Assembly: GCF_019711685.1 (NCBI RefSeq)
Contig: NZ_JAIGYQ010000005.1
Coordinates: 1-64,000 of the forward strand
DNA length: 64,000 nt
Origin: Helicobacter turcicus
Lineage (GTDB): Bacteria > Campylobacterota > Campylobacteria > Campylobacterales > Helicobacteraceae
Reading direction: 5' to 3'
Shown: positions 34,593 to 44,181 of the stretch, in pieces
Layout of the letters: each line of letters begins with the position of its first letter
How positions within the stretch are numbered: the first letter of the stretch is position 1
The notes under the pieces: generated by a model
Seen by the model: only the letters and a program-made list of their open reading frames with translations
Told to the model about the DNA's origin: nothing
Databases searched by the model: none
Made by a program: the position numbers and the translations under genes

Positions 34593-36592
34593 TGACACAA
34601 AATTCCTACTTAGAAGCAGTTGCACGCCTAAATCTTTGGGCAAAGCACTATTATGTCCTAGATGACCCAATAGCAAGCGATGAAGAATATGACCTTTTAT
34701 ACCACGCAGTAGTCGCCTATGAAGCAAAAAATCCGCAACTAATTGCTAAAGACTCTCCCACACAACGCGTTGGAGATAAGATTTTAGAACACTTTGACAA
34801 ACACACACATCTTAAAAGAATGTGGAGTTTAGAGGATATTTTCAATTTAGAGGAATTAGAAGAGTGGATTGCGCGCACTAGCCGCGCATTAGGAAGAGAT
34901 AACCTCTCCTTTGCAATTAGTCCAAAATTTGATGGTGCAAGCCTTAATCTACTCTATGAAAATGGAATCTTAACTTGCGCTGCAACAAGAGGCGATGCCT
35001 TTATTGGCGAAAATGTAACACAAAATGCACGTACAATTCCTAGCATCCCCTTAAGTATTGCGTATAAAGGACGCATTGAGATTCGAGGAGAGTGTGTGAT
35101 TGCTAAAGATGATTTTGACGCATTAAATCAAATGCGCCTACAAAAAGGAGAATCTCTCTTTGCGAACCCTAGAAATTGTGCAGCAGGAAGTTTGCGTCAA
35201 TTAGATTCTAAAATCACTGCAAGCAGAAGATTACAATTTATCCCTTGGGGGATAGGAGCATGCGAGATTAAAGATTTTATGAGCTCTATTAAAAGCTCCC
35301 TGACACATACGAATTTTGATAGTTTTTTTACCCTAATGCAAGGGATTTATGCATTAGGATTCCAAAAACCACCTTTTATAGAACTCTGCACTAATGCAAA
35401 AGCAGTGCAAACCGCCTATACCCACTTAATGCAAATGCGTGATTCCTATCCTATTATGCTAGATGGAATGGTGCTTTGCATTGATGCCTTTAGTGCGCAA
35501 GATTCCTTAGGTTTTACTATTAAATCTCCTCGTTTTGCCTGTGCTTATAAGTTTCCCGCCATTGAAAAAAAAGCAAAACTCTTAAGCATTACTCTTCAAG
35601 TTGGAAGAACAGGAATGATTACTCCAGTAGCAGAGCTTGAACCTGTGTTACTAGAGGGTGCAAAGATTAGCCGTGCAACCCTACACAACTTTGATGAAAT
35701 CCAAAAAAAAGATATTCAAATTAATGATTATGTTGTGCTAATCCGTAGCGGTGATGTGATTCCAAAAATCATTAAATCTTTGCCCGCCTTGCGTGATGGC
35801 ACACAATACCCTTGTGCGATTCCAACACAATGTCCCATTTGCAATAGTGCGCTTTTGGTGGAGGAAAAGCTTATAAAATGTCAGAATCTCAACTGCCAAG
35901 CAAGAGTAAAAAACTCCATTACACATTTTGCAAGCAAAAAAGCACTTGATATTGATGGCTTGGGAGATAAGATCGTAGAACTTTTATTTGAAAGAAAAAA
36001 AATTCAAAATATTGAAGACATTTTTACACTTCAAGCTAGTGATTTAGAGGATTTAGAGGGCTTTAAGGAAAAAAAAATCAACAATCTTATTCAAGCCATT
36101 GCAGCTACAAAAGGAGTGGAACTTTGGCGGTTTATCAATGCACTTGGGATTGAACACATTGGAGAGGGAGCTAGCAAGAAACTAGCAAATGCGTATGGGA
36201 TTGAATTTTATCAAAAAAGCTATGAAGAGTTTATTGCCCTTGATGGTTTTGGTGCAGAAATGGCAGCATCTTTAGTGGAGTTTTGCGCTGTTAATCAAAC
36301 AAGACTTTTACGCCTGCTAAAGCATATTGCACCAACTTGTAGCGCACAAAATCCCATACAAAACTCTAAAATTACAGGCAAAACATTTGTGATTACTGGG
36401 ACACTTCCTAAAAAGCGCGAAGACTATCAAGAGTTATTAGAATCCCTAGGAGCAAAAGTCAGCAAAAGTGTATCCAAAAAAACAGATTTCCTTCTCTGTG
36501 GAGAAGATGCAGGCTCAAAACTCACAAAAGCTAGGGAACTAGGTATTAATATCATCAATGCCCAAGAATTACAAGAACTGCTAGAATCTTAA
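34592..36592 (+). CDS. ligA: NAD-dependent DNA ligase
   Basis: Seals nicks in replication and repair. The adenylation lysine is Lys112 in KFDGASLNL. The OB domain follows (VGRTGMITPVAELEPV), then the zinc finger with CPIC and CQNLNCQ, HhH repeats (about 440-580) and a C-terminal BRCT domain (GKTFVITGTLPKKRED). The length of 666 aa is normal. Start and luxS stop share one base (TAATG), so translation is coupled to luxS. The terminal codons form the palindrome AGAATCTTAAGATTCT (36583-36598). Confidence 0.96.
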   Translation: MTQNSYLEAVARLNLWAKHYYVLDDPIASDEEYDLLYHAVVAYEAKNPQLIAKDSPTQRVGDKILEHFDKHTHLKRMWSLEDIFNLEELEEWIARTSRALGRDNLSFAISPKFDGASLNLLYENGILTCAATRGDAFIGENVTQNARTIPSIPLSIAYKGRIEIRGECVIAKDDFDALNQMRLQKGESLFANPRNCAAGSLRQLDSKITASRRLQFIPWGIGACEIKDFMSSIKSSLTHTNFDSFFTLMQGIYALGFQKPPFIELCTNAKAVQTAYTHLMQMRDSYPIMLDGMVLCIDAFSAQDSLGFTIKSPRFACAYKFPAIEKKAKLLSITLQVGRTGMITPVAELEPVLLEGAKISRATLHNFDEIQKKDIQINDYVVLIRSGDVIPKIIKSLPALRDGTQYPCAIPTQCPICNSALLVEEKLIKCQNLNCQARVKNSITHFASKKALDIDGLGDKIVELLFERKKIQNIEDIFTLQASDLEDLEGFKEKKINNLIQAIAATKGVELWRFINALGIEHIGEGASKKLANAYGIEFYQKSYEEFIALDGFGAEMAASLVEFCAVNQTRLLRLLKHIAPTCSAQNPIQNSKITGKTFVITGTLPKKREDYQELLESLGAKVSKSVSKKTDFLLCGEDAGSKLTKARELGINIINAQELQELLES

Positions 36593-36884
36593 GATTCTGC
36601 TAAACATTCACTAAAACTTACTTCTATTTTAAAAATACGCAATTAACAATCATTTCTCTTGAAAATATTTTAGTGTGTAAACGTTGCTTTATACAGGGGT
36701 TAATTGTCGCTATTTTTAGTTAATAAACCTAGAATGCTTGATAATTTTATTTTCTATTTTAAAACTTGCTTTTAGAGAACTTGTAATTTAATGAGGTGTT
36801 ATTGAATTTTTTAACAAAAAATTAGATTCCAAAGAAAATAATGTTAAAATAACAGAATTTTTTATTCACAAAAAGGAGTCTTTT

Positions 36885-38213
36885 TTGGAAATTGAGTCGT
36901 TTCTCTTGTCAATTTTCGCATTATTTTTGGTCTTACTAAATGGTTTTTTTGTTCTCTCAGAGTTTGCAATTGTCAAAATTCGTCGTTCCCGCTTAGAAGA
37001 GCTTTCAAGACGTGAAGTAAGTGGTGCAAAACTCGCCTTAAAGATTACTGGACAATTAGATTCCTATCTTTCTGCGACACAGCTTGGAATCACGCTTTCA
37101 TCTCTTGGGCTTGGTTGGGTTGGAGAACCTGCAGTTGCTAGATTGCTGGAAGCTCCTTTTAAGTATTTCATCGGAGAGAATCCTGTTTTACTGCATTCTG
37201 TAAGCTTTATAGTAGCATTTAGCTTTATCACGCTTTTACATGTAGTCGTTGGAGAGATTGTGCCAAAGTCTATTGCCATTGCAAAAGCAGAAAAAGCTGT
37301 GCTACTTGTGGCTAGACCCTTGCATATTTTTTGGATTGTATTTTATCCTGTGATTAAGATTTTTGATTTTATTGCAACAATGATTCTCCATACAATACAT
37401 ATTAAACCCGCAAGCGAGGGAGAAGAGAGTGCACATTCTGAGGAAGAGTTAAAAATCATTGTGGGCGAGAGTTTAAAAGGAGGATATTTAGATACGATTG
37501 AAAATGAGATTATCCAAAATGCAGTGAGCTTCTCTGATACAATGGCAAAGGAGATTATGACACCTAGAAAAGATATGATTTGCCTTTATAATGATAACAC
37601 TTATGAAGAAAATATGCGGATTGTAACCACTACAAAACACACCCGTTATCCTTACTGCAAGGAAGGAAAAGATAATATTATTGGAATGGTGCATTTAAGA
37701 GACTTGTTAGAGACTATGCTTAGTGAAAACCCCTCTAAAAAACTTGAAAATTTGGTGCGTGAGATGATTATCGTTCCAGAGAGTGCATCAATTTCTAATA
37801 TTCTAAACCAAATGAATCGCCGTCAAATCCATACTGCACTTGTTGTAGATGAGTATGGAGGAACAGCTGGACTTCTTACAATGGAAGATATTTTAGAAGA
37901 GGTAATGGGTGATATTAGTGATGAACATGACAAAAAAAGTGATGACTGCCACAAAATTAGCGAGGATTCCTACTCTTTTGATGGAATGCTTGACTTAGAG
38001 CGCGTAGCAGATGTGCTTGGAATCACTTTTGAGGAAGACACAGAGCAAGTTACCATTGGTGGATATGTCTTTAGTCTATTAGAGCGGATGCCTGTGGTTG
38101 GCGATGTGATTAGTGATGAATATTGTGAGTATGAAGTTTTAGCAACAGAAGGAGCTAGAATTTTGCGCCTAAAGGCCACAAAAAAGCCTTTTGGATTAGA
38201 GAATGAAGAATAA
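36885..38213 (+). CDS. CNNM/CorC-HlyC family membrane protein with CBS domains
   Basis: 442 aa. An N-terminal DUF21 membrane domain (about 1-180, four hydrophobic segments) is followed by two CBS domains (about 200-325; [24 protein letters not shown]-type end) and the CorC/HlyC C-terminal domain (about 335-435). The family is linked to magnesium efflux or homeostasis; the old hemolysin label is misleading. The start is TTG at 36885, with AAAAGGAG six bases before it. The 292-base gap upstream is AT-rich without a gene. Confidence 0.88.
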   Translation: MEIESFLLSIFALFLVLLNGFFVLSEFAIVKIRRSRLEELSRREVSGAKLALKITGQLDSYLSATQLGITLSSLGLGWVGEPAVARLLEAPFKYFIGENPVLLHSVSFIVAFSFITLLHVVVGEIVPKSIAIAKAEKAVLLVARPLHIFWIVFYPVIKIFDFIATMILHTIHIKPASEGEESAHSEEELKIIVGESLKGGYLDTIENEIIQNAVSFSDTMAKEIMTPRKDMICLYNDNTYEENMRIVTTTKHTRYPYCKEGKDNIIGMVHLRDLLETMLSENPSKKLENLVREMIIVPESASISNILNQMNRRQIHTALVVDEYGGTAGLLTMEDILEEVMGDISDEHDKKSDDCHKISEDSYSFDGMLDLERVADVLGITFEEDTEQVTIGGYVFSLLERMPVVGDVISDEYCEYEVLATEGARILRLKATKKPFGLENEE

Positions 38214-38215
38214 GA

Positions 38216-38401
38216 ATGCTTGATTTATTTTTAGTATTATTGCAAGTTTTATTTATCGGTTTAAAACTCGCTGGGAAAATCCAGTGGTCATGGTGGCTTG
38301 TTTTATTGCCGATGATTATTTATATTTTTTTATATATCTTTTTATTTTTTCTAGTGGGAGGATTTTTATTTGGCTTAGGAATCTCACTCACGGCATTTTA
38401 A
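38216..38401 (+). CDS. Small two-helix membrane protein, Tmem185A-like
   Basis: 61 aa with two long hydrophobic stretches around KLAGKIQWSWWLVLLPMI. The pattern of a short helix, K-L-x-G-x-I-x-W-S-W-W and a Pro-containing second helix is typical of the short transmembrane Fragile-X-F-associated (Tmemb_185A) proteins, of unknown function, also seen on phages. The ATG lies two bases after the stop of the CorC-like gene, so translation is coupled. The gene is real by spacing and composition. Confidence 0.6.
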   Translation: MLDLFLVLLQVLFIGLKLAGKIQWSWWLVLLPMIIYIFLYIFLFFLVGGFLFGLGISLTAF

Positions 38402-38410
38402 AGGAGAAAA

Positions 38411-38905
38411 ATGGAATTCGTAGCAATTTTAATGGGAAGCAAAAGTGATTATCCTGTAATGGAAGAGTGCATTAATGTCCTAAAAAAATTTGATGTGCCC
38501 TATGAAATAGTTATTTCCTCAGCACATAGAAGCCCAAATCGCACGAAAGAATATGTCAAAAATGCAGAAGAAAAGGGTGCGAAAGTTTTTATTGCAGCTG
38601 CTGGAATGGCTGCACATTTAGCAGGAGCTGTGGCTTCAATGACAGCAAAACCTGTAATTGGCGTGCCATTAAAAGGAGGCGTATTAGACGGATTGGATTC
38701 CTTATTATCCACCGTGCAAATGCCTTCAGGTATGCCTGTAGCAACGCTTGCACTTGGAAAAACAGGTGCTGTAAATAGTGCATATTTAGCAATGCAAATT
38801 TTAGCACTAAGCAATACAGAGCTTGGAGAAAAACTTAAAGAAGATCGCGTAATGAAAGCAAAAAACGTTGAGCTAGATTCTAGCGAAATTGAAGTTATTT
38901 TATAA
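38411..38905 (+). CDS. purE: N5-carboxyaminoimidazole ribonucleotide mutase
   Basis: Purine synthesis, class I PurE of 164 aa. It moves the carboxyl group of N5-CAIR to carbon 4. MGSKSDYPVMEE (8-19), SSAHRSPNRT with the catalytic His, AAAGMAAHLAG and LDSLLSTVQMPSGMPVATLA are all present. ATG follows AAAGGAGAAAA. DUF3972 follows after 8 bases. Confidence 0.96.
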   Translation: MEFVAILMGSKSDYPVMEECINVLKKFDVPYEIVISSAHRSPNRTKEYVKNAEEKGAKVFIAAAGMAAHLAGAVASMTAKPVIGVPLKGGVLDGLDSLLSTVQMPSGMPVATLALGKTGAVNSAYLAMQILALSNTELGEKLKEDRVMKAKNVELDSSEIEVIL

Positions 38906-38913
38906 GGAATATT

Positions 38914-39396
38914 ATGGAATCTTGGGTTGGGCTAGAGGAATTTGCAAAACTAGCACACTTGGACAAAGAAAAAATCCTAGAAATGGTAGCAAGCGGAACA
39001 CTAAAAAGTAAGCAAGAAAATGGAGAATTTCTAATTGACGCAAGTAGCGGAACACAAGCACTTGTGCAAAGCACGATAATCGGTAATGCTGTAATGTTGG
39101 CAAACTCCACAAATATAGCTGTGGATAATGATTTTGTAGAAAAAACTATTGGCACGATTCTAAGTTTGCACGAAAAGGTAGTAAGCTCCAAAGAAGAGAC
39201 GATTTCAAGCGTAAAAAATGAGAATCAATTTCTAAAAGATGCATTATTTAATACACAAGAAGTGTATGAAGATGATAAAAAAACCATTGCAATTTTGCGT
39301 GAGCAGTTACGCGTAGCACAAGAAGAAATTGAGTTTTTAAAGCGTAAGTATCGCCTAATGTGGGGCAAGGCAATTGATGTAAAAGCAAAGGAATAG
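38914..39396 (+). CDS. DUF3972 family protein
   Basis: 160 aa, cytoplasmic. The N-terminal 45 residues read as a small winged or MerR-like domain (WVGLEEFAKLAHLDKEKIL, then IDASSGTQAL). The C-terminal 80 residues are a coiled coil (SSKEETISSVKNENQFL and LREQLRVAQEEIEFLKRKY). Such proteins are restricted to Campylobacterota; no function is established. Placed between purE and the DUF89 gene. Confidence 0.65.
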   Translation: MESWVGLEEFAKLAHLDKEKILEMVASGTLKSKQENGEFLIDASSGTQALVQSTIIGNAVMLANSTNIAVDNDFVEKTIGTILSLHEKVVSSKEETISSVKNENQFLKDALFNTQEVYEDDKKTIAILREQLRVAQEEIEFLKRKYRLMWGKAIDVKAKE

Positions 39397-39399
39397 ACC

Positions 39400-40425
39400 A
39401 TTAATTTACAATATGCTTGCCTTGAATGTTTATTAAAACAAGCACGGGCTACTACAAAACTCCAAAATAGCACTTTAGAACAAAGTGTGCTAGAAGCTGT
39501 TGGATTGGTGTTTGAGAATTTGGATAATTTTCGAATATTTTTAGAGAATCCTACACATTTTTCTACTTTGAGCACTAAAGATAAGACAAAACTTCAAAAA
39601 AAACTTCGCACATTTTTTACGCAAAAAGGAATCATATTAAATGGAGATTTTGAGATTCCACCTACTCTGCTTGCAGTTTTGGTTTATGAAAAAATTGCAA
39701 AAATTCTAAAGAATTCTTCGCCCTATTTGGAGATTAAAACTAAAAGCATCGCACAAGCTAGAATCTACAAACAAGGCTTTATGCAATGTTTAGAAGAAAT
39801 GTTAAAACAAAATTTAAGCGCAAAAGAGATTTTAGAATATGCTGTGCGTATTTGCGTGCTTGGCAATGTGATTGACTATGGCGCACAGTGTAGTTTTGAT
39901 TTAGAGTTGGAAGCTAAAAAGATTTTAAAAGAACATTTTGCACACTTTGCTTTGGAACCTTTTATGAAAAAAATTAAAACCGCAAGACAATTAGTGTTTA
40001 TCGGCGATAATGCCGGAGAAAATGAATTTGATGAGATTTTAATCGTCGCATTAAAAGCTCTGTATCCTAATTTGAAGATTTATTATTTTGTGCGTGGGGC
40101 TGAAATTATTAATGACATTACGTTAAGAGATTTGCAAAATAGTGATTCTACATTATTAACAATCAGCAAAGTCATAGATAGTGGGGTTTTAAGTCCAGGA
40201 TTTATAGAGTCTCTAGCAAGTATAGAAGCAAAAGAGATTTACAGACAAGCTGATGTCATCTTGGCAAAAGGAATGGGAAATTTTGAATCTATGGAATCGT
40301 GCGCAAGAAAAGATGAAAGAGTGTTTCTGCTCTTTAAGATCAAATGCAGTGTGGTGCGTGATTATCTCAAAAAAAACCTAGGTGACTTTGTATTTTTCTC
40401 TCCATTTTTAGAACAAAATTTATAA
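39400..40425 (+). CDS. DUF89/ARMT1-like metal-dependent phosphatase with a probable ATT start
   Basis: About 341 aa. The conserved DUF89 N-terminus with a CxxC pair (YACLECLLKQA) is encoded from 39412, but no ATG, GTG or TTG lies between it and the upstream in-frame stop (39394-39396). The codon ATT at 39400 is seven bases after AAAGGA (39387-39392) and is the likely start. A GTG at 39487 would remove the CxxC. The phosphatase core is visible: FIGDNAGENEFDE with metal-binding Asp and Asn, and AKGMGNFES. The family acts as damage-control phosphatases on sugar phosphates or related metabolites. Confidence 0.75.
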   Translation: MNLQYACLECLLKQARATTKLQNSTLEQSVLEAVGLVFENLDNFRIFLENPTHFSTLSTKDKTKLQKKLRTFFTQKGIILNGDFEIPPTLLAVLVYEKIAKILKNSSPYLEIKTKSIAQARIYKQGFMQCLEEMLKQNLSAKEILEYAVRICVLGNVIDYGAQCSFDLELEAKKILKEHFAHFALEPFMKKIKTARQLVFIGDNAGENEFDEILIVALKALYPNLKIYYFVRGAEIINDITLRDLQNSDSTLLTISKVIDSGVLSPGFIESLASIEAKEIYRQADVILAKGMGNFESMESCARKDERVFLLFKIKCSVVRDYLKKNLGDFVFFSPFLEQNL

Positions 40426-40579
40426 AATTTCTGCATTTTATCGTTACAATCTGAAAATCTTAAGTTTTTTGTCAATCAAATGTTAGCTATTTTTAAGCTA
40501 GTGATTATGTGAAATTTTATAGAATTATGGAATTCTCTGTAAAAATCTTAGAGGGAAATCTTAAGAGGAAGGAGCATGT

Positions 40580-42046
40580 ATGCAATCAAATCCTGCGTTA
40601 GAGTATGATTACTCCATTGCAAAATTATTTCTTTTTGCAACGATCGCATTTGGTATTGTTGGATTATTGTTGGGTGTTGTAATCGCTTTTCAAATGGCTT
40701 TTCCAAACCTTAATTATCTTGCTGGTGAGTTTGGGACATTTGGACGACTAAGACCTTTACACACAAATGGAATCATTTATGGATTCACACTAAGTGGTAT
40801 TTGGGCGGCTTGGTATTATCTAGGACAAAGGGTTTTAAAAATCTCTTACAACGAATACCCATTCTTAAAAGCAATTGGACATTTACATTTTTGGGTTTAT
40901 ATTGTGCTTATGGCTTTAGCTGTGGTGAGCTTATTTGCCGGGCTTACACAATCCAAAGAATATTCTGAATTAATTTGGCCACTTGATTTACTAGTGGTTG
41001 TTGTATGGGTATTGTGGGGCATTAGTTTATTTGGCTCAATGGGTGTAAGGCGCGAACAAACGATTTATATTAGTTTGTGGTATTTTATTGCGACATTTGT
41101 AGCAATTGCTGCACTTTATATCTTCAATAATCTTTCTGTGCCAACTTACCTAATTTCAGGTGTGGGTTCTATGTGGCATTCTATCTCACTTTATGCTGGA
41201 ACAAATGATGCGATGGTGCAATGGTGGTTTGGTCATAATGCTGTTGCTTTTGTTTTTACTTCTGGAATTATTGGCGTGATTTACTACTTCTTACCAAAAG
41301 AATCTGGACAACCGATTTTCTCCTACAAATTAACATTATTCTCATTTTGGGGCTTAATGTTTGTTTATATTTGGGCAGGAAGCCATCACCTTATTTACTC
41401 TACAGTACCTGATTGGATGCAAACAATGGGTTCAATTTTCTCTGTTGTATTGATTTTACCTTCTTGGGGAACAGCGGTTAATATGCTACTCACAATGAAA
41501 GGGCAATGGCATCAACTAAAGGAATCTCCACTGATTAAATTTTTAATTCTTGCTTCAACTTTCTATATGCTTTCAACACTAGAAGGTCCTATTCAATCCA
41601 TTAAATCTGTTAATGCATTAGCACACTTTACAGATTGGATTATAGGACATGTTCATGATGGAGTTCTAGGTTGGGTTGGATTTACGATTATTGCGGCTTG
41701 CTACCATATGACTCCGCGTTTATTTGGTCGTGAAATTTATTCTAAGAAGTTAATGGATATTCAATTTTGGATTCAAACAACAGCAATTATTCTTTATTTC
41801 TCAAGTATGTGGATTGCAGGAATTACACAAGGTATGATGTGGAGGGCAACCGATGAGTTTGGAAGCTTGGCATATTCATTTATTGATACAGTGACTGTAT
41901 TAATGCCTTATTACACAATTCGTGCAATTGGTGGAGCAATGTATTTAATTGGATTTATTATCTTTACTTATAACATTGTAATGACAATTGTAGCTAGCAA
42001 AACTCTTGAAAAAGAGCCAAGATTTGCAACACCTATGGCAGCGTAA
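40580..42046 (+). CDS. ccoN: cbb3-type cytochrome c oxidase subunit I
   Basis: Catalytic subunit of the high-affinity terminal oxidase, 488 aa, with 12 or so membrane helices. It holds heme b, heme b3 and CuB. Histidine ligands are seen in RPLHTNGIIYG, WWFGHNAVAF, SHHLIYSTVPDW and GHVHDGVLGWVG. ATG follows AGGAAGGAGCATGT. First gene of ccoNOQP; the 154-base leader has a short hairpin (40484-40500) but no certain promoter. Confidence 0.97.
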   Translation: MQSNPALEYDYSIAKLFLFATIAFGIVGLLLGVVIAFQMAFPNLNYLAGEFGTFGRLRPLHTNGIIYGFTLSGIWAAWYYLGQRVLKISYNEYPFLKAIGHLHFWVYIVLMALAVVSLFAGLTQSKEYSELIWPLDLLVVVVWVLWGISLFGSMGVRREQTIYISLWYFIATFVAIAALYIFNNLSVPTYLISGVGSMWHSISLYAGTNDAMVQWWFGHNAVAFVFTSGIIGVIYYFLPKESGQPIFSYKLTLFSFWGLMFVYIWAGSHHLIYSTVPDWMQTMGSIFSVVLILPSWGTAVNMLLTMKGQWHQLKESPLIKFLILASTFYMLSTLEGPIQSIKSVNALAHFTDWIIGHVHDGVLGWVGFTIIAACYHMTPRLFGREIYSKKLMDIQFWIQTTAIILYFSSMWIAGITQGMMWRATDEFGSLAYSFIDTVTVLMPYYTIRAIGGAMYLIGFIIFTYNIVMTIVASKTLEKEPRFATPMAA

Positions 42047-42058
42047 GGGAGGGTTGTA

Positions 42059-42742
42059 ATGTTTCATTGGTTAGAAAAAAATCCGTTTTTCTTTACGGTA
42101 GTATTTTTATTGGTATTTTCTATTGCGGGGTTGGTTGAGATTTTACCTGATTTTGCAAAGGCTTCACGCCCAACAGAAAATCTTAAACCTTATACACTAT
42201 TAGAAACTGCAGGGCGTCAAATTTATATTGCAGAGAGCTGTAATGCTTGCCATTCTCAACTTGTGCGTCCATTTAAAGCAGAGACAGATCGCTATGGTGC
42301 ATATAGTCTAAGTGGTGAATATGCTTATGATAGACCTTTCCTTTGGGGTTCAAAAAGAACAGGTCCAGATTTGCACCGTGTCGGTGATTATAGAACGACA
42401 GATTGGCACGAAGAGCATATGCTAAATCCAGAAGCAGTAATTCCAGGATCTATTATGCCAGCTTATGCACACTTGTATAAGAAAAATATAGATGTAGATA
42501 CAGCCTATGCAGAAGCATACACACAAAAAGTCGTATTTGCAGTGCCTTATGATACGGAAAATAATCCAAAACTAGGCGACTTAGAAGCAGCTAGAGCAGA
42601 GATTTTAGCAGAAGCTAAGATTTTAGCAGAAGATATGAAAGATCCAGAAGTTAAGGCTGCGTTAGATAGAGGCGAAATTAAGCAAATTGTTGCATTAATT
42701 GCGTATCTTAATAGCTTGGGACAAAAAAGAAGGGCAAATTAA
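42059..42742 (+). CDS. ccoO: cbb3-type cytochrome c oxidase subunit II (mono-heme)
   Basis: 227-aa membrane-anchored cytochrome c. One N-terminal helix (about 9-28), then the heme motif CNACH (about residues 61-65) in AESCNACHSQLVRPF, GPDLHRVGDYRT and the axial Met region GSIMPAYAHL. It passes electrons from CcoP to CcoN. It lies 12 bases after ccoN with GGGAGG before the ATG. Confidence 0.97.
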   Translation: MFHWLEKNPFFFTVVFLLVFSIAGLVEILPDFAKASRPTENLKPYTLLETAGRQIYIAESCNACHSQLVRPFKAETDRYGAYSLSGEYAYDRPFLWGSKRTGPDLHRVGDYRTTDWHEEHMLNPEAVIPGSIMPAYAHLYKKNIDVDTAYAEAYTQKVVFAVPYDTENNPKLGDLEAARAEILAEAKILAEDMKDPEVKAALDRGEIKQIVALIAYLNSLGQKRRAN

Positions 42743-42744
42743 TC

Positions 42745-42963
42745 GTGGAATATGAAACGATACGAGTAATTCAAGCGTATGCGTATTGGTTTATTACGTT
42801 ACTATTGGTGGTGTTGTTATATGCTTACATTTACCACCTATACAAAAATCAAAGGGGCGGAAAAATAGACTATGAAAAATACGCAAGGCTTGCTCTAGAT
42901 GATGAGCTAGATGATCGTTTAATAGAAAAGCGTAATAATCAAGACAAAAAGAAGGAGAGCTAA
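42745..42963 (+). CDS. ccoQ: cbb3-type cytochrome c oxidase subunit IV (CcoQ)
   Basis: 72-aa small subunit with one membrane helix (about 11-32) and a charged cytoplasmic tail ending in lysines and glutamates. It stabilises the complex in other bacteria. The start is GTG at 42745, directly after ccoO; the stop lies directly before the ccoP ATG. Confidence 0.9.
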   Translation: MEYETIRVIQAYAYWFITLLLVVLLYAYIYHLYKNQRGGKIDYEKYARLALDDELDDRLIEKRNNQDKKKES

Positions 42964-43845
42964 ATGGAATGGTTTAATTTAGGCGATAGCATAAATGTGC
43001 TTGGATTAGCTGGAGCCGTGGCAATTTTAGCTTTGACTATTTTCATTGTGGGTGGTTACATCAAGAAAATGAGAGATAGCAAAGCAGACGGCGAACTAGC
43101 AGAAGGAGAATGGGACAGCATTAAAGAATTTAAAAATGATATTCCAATAGGTTGGGGTGTAACTTATCTTGTGCTTATCATTTGGGCATTATGGTATTGG
43201 TTTGTGGGATATCCTCTAAACTCTTACTCTCAAATTGGAGAATACAACGAAGAAGTAAAAGCATACAATGCAAAATTTGAAGAGAAGTGGAAAAATATTG
43301 ACGCAGGAACATTGACAAAAATGGGACAAAACCTTTATTTGGTGCAATGTTCACAATGTCATGGAATCACAACAGAAGGCATAAACGGGACTGCTGCGAA
43401 CTTGCTTGAATGGGGCAAAGAAGAAGGCATTATTCGCACAATGAAAGAAGGAAGTAAAGGTCTAGGCTATACACTTGGCGATATGTTGCCAATGAGCGAA
43501 ACAGCTCCCGGTGTCTTAAATACAGAAGAAGATTACAGAGCGGTTGCCGCGTATGTGATGGCTGAAATTTCAGAAGCAAAAAAGACAAAATACCCTAATC
43601 TTGTCACTAAGGGAAAAGAACTTTTTAGTGCTGCAACTTGTACAGCATGCCATGGAGACGACGGCAAAGGAATGGGTGGTTTAGCACCAGATTTGAGTAA
43701 ATATGGAACGCCAGCTTTTGTTGCTGAGGTGCTTGAGAAGGGTAAAAAAGGGCACATTGGTATTATGCCTTCCTTTAAAACACAGATGCTAACAGATAAG
43801 CAAAAAGAAGCTTTAGCGCATTTTATCTATTCAGAAAAGAATTAA
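42964..43845 (+). CDS. ccoP: cbb3-type cytochrome c oxidase subunit III (di-heme)
   Basis: 293 aa. Two membrane helices (about 10-30 and 62-82), then two cytochrome c domains with CSQCH and CTACH motifs and axial methionines in the regions GDMLPM and IGIMPSF. Electron entry subunit of the oxidase. The operon order N-O-Q-P is complete. Confidence 0.97.
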   Translation: MEWFNLGDSINVLGLAGAVAILALTIFIVGGYIKKMRDSKADGELAEGEWDSIKEFKNDIPIGWGVTYLVLIIWALWYWFVGYPLNSYSQIGEYNEEVKAYNAKFEEKWKNIDAGTLTKMGQNLYLVQCSQCHGITTEGINGTAANLLEWGKEEGIIRTMKEGSKGLGYTLGDMLPMSETAPGVLNTEEDYRAVAAYVMAEISEAKKTKYPNLVTKGKELFSAATCTACHGDDGKGMGGLAPDLSKYGTPAFVAEVLEKGKKGHIGIMPSFKTQMLTDKQKEALAHFIYSEKN

Positions 43846-43855
43846 GGAGCTGCGT

Positions 43856-44065
43856 ATGAACGGATTATTTGGAGTGAATGGACTTTTGGGATATTTTGTG
43901 GCAGTTGTATTACTACTTTCTGTCGTGTTTTGTTTGGGTTATGCAGCAGTTATAACACAAAAAGCGCAAGCAAACAATCCCTATGTAATTGAAAATGCAA
44001 ATACATTACAAATGACAAGCAAAACAAATGCGCAACATTTTAAAGATGCGCCCAAAGGAGAATAA
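43856..44065 (+). CDS. DUF4006 family small membrane protein
   Basis: 69 aa, with one helix (about 9-33) and a polar tail that is probably periplasmic or cytoplasmic. It follows ccoP after 10 bases with AAGGAG upstream. Campylobacterota keep such a gene after ccoP, which suggests a role in oxidase assembly or stability; no function has been shown to my knowledge. Confidence 0.75.
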   Translation: MNGLFGVNGLLGYFVAVVLLLSVVFCLGYAAVITQKAQANNPYVIENANTLQMTSKTNAQHFKDAPKGE

Positions 44066-44067
44066 CA

Positions 44068-44178
44068 ATGATTAAATACAACGGATTAGAAAAAATGCTT
44101 TTTATAGCACACATCATTGCGATTATCGTATCCATTTCGGTTGTTTTTATTCCCAATATGCTTCTTTTTGTTGGCTAA
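44068..44178 (+). CDS. 36-aa single-helix membrane peptide in the cco operon
   Basis: ATG at 44068 lies two bases after the DUF4006 stop, with AAAGGAGAATAACA before it. The product has a short amphipathic start (MIKYNGLEKM) and one membrane helix (LFIAHIIAIIVSISVVFIP), and ends in LLFVG. The spacing to both neighbours (2 and 3 bases) and the strong binding site support a real gene. CcoS- or CydX-like accessory peptides are comparable in size, but there is no sequence evidence for either. Confidence 0.65.
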   Translation: MIKYNGLEKMLFIAHIIAIIVSISVVFIPNMLLFVG

Positions 44179-44181
44179 TTA

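Noticed and set aside
36583-36598. AGAATCTTAAGATTCT palindrome at the ligA stop as a terminator
   Set aside because: The 16 bases have no loop and no T run; AGAATC/GATTCT words are very common in this genome, so chance is likely.
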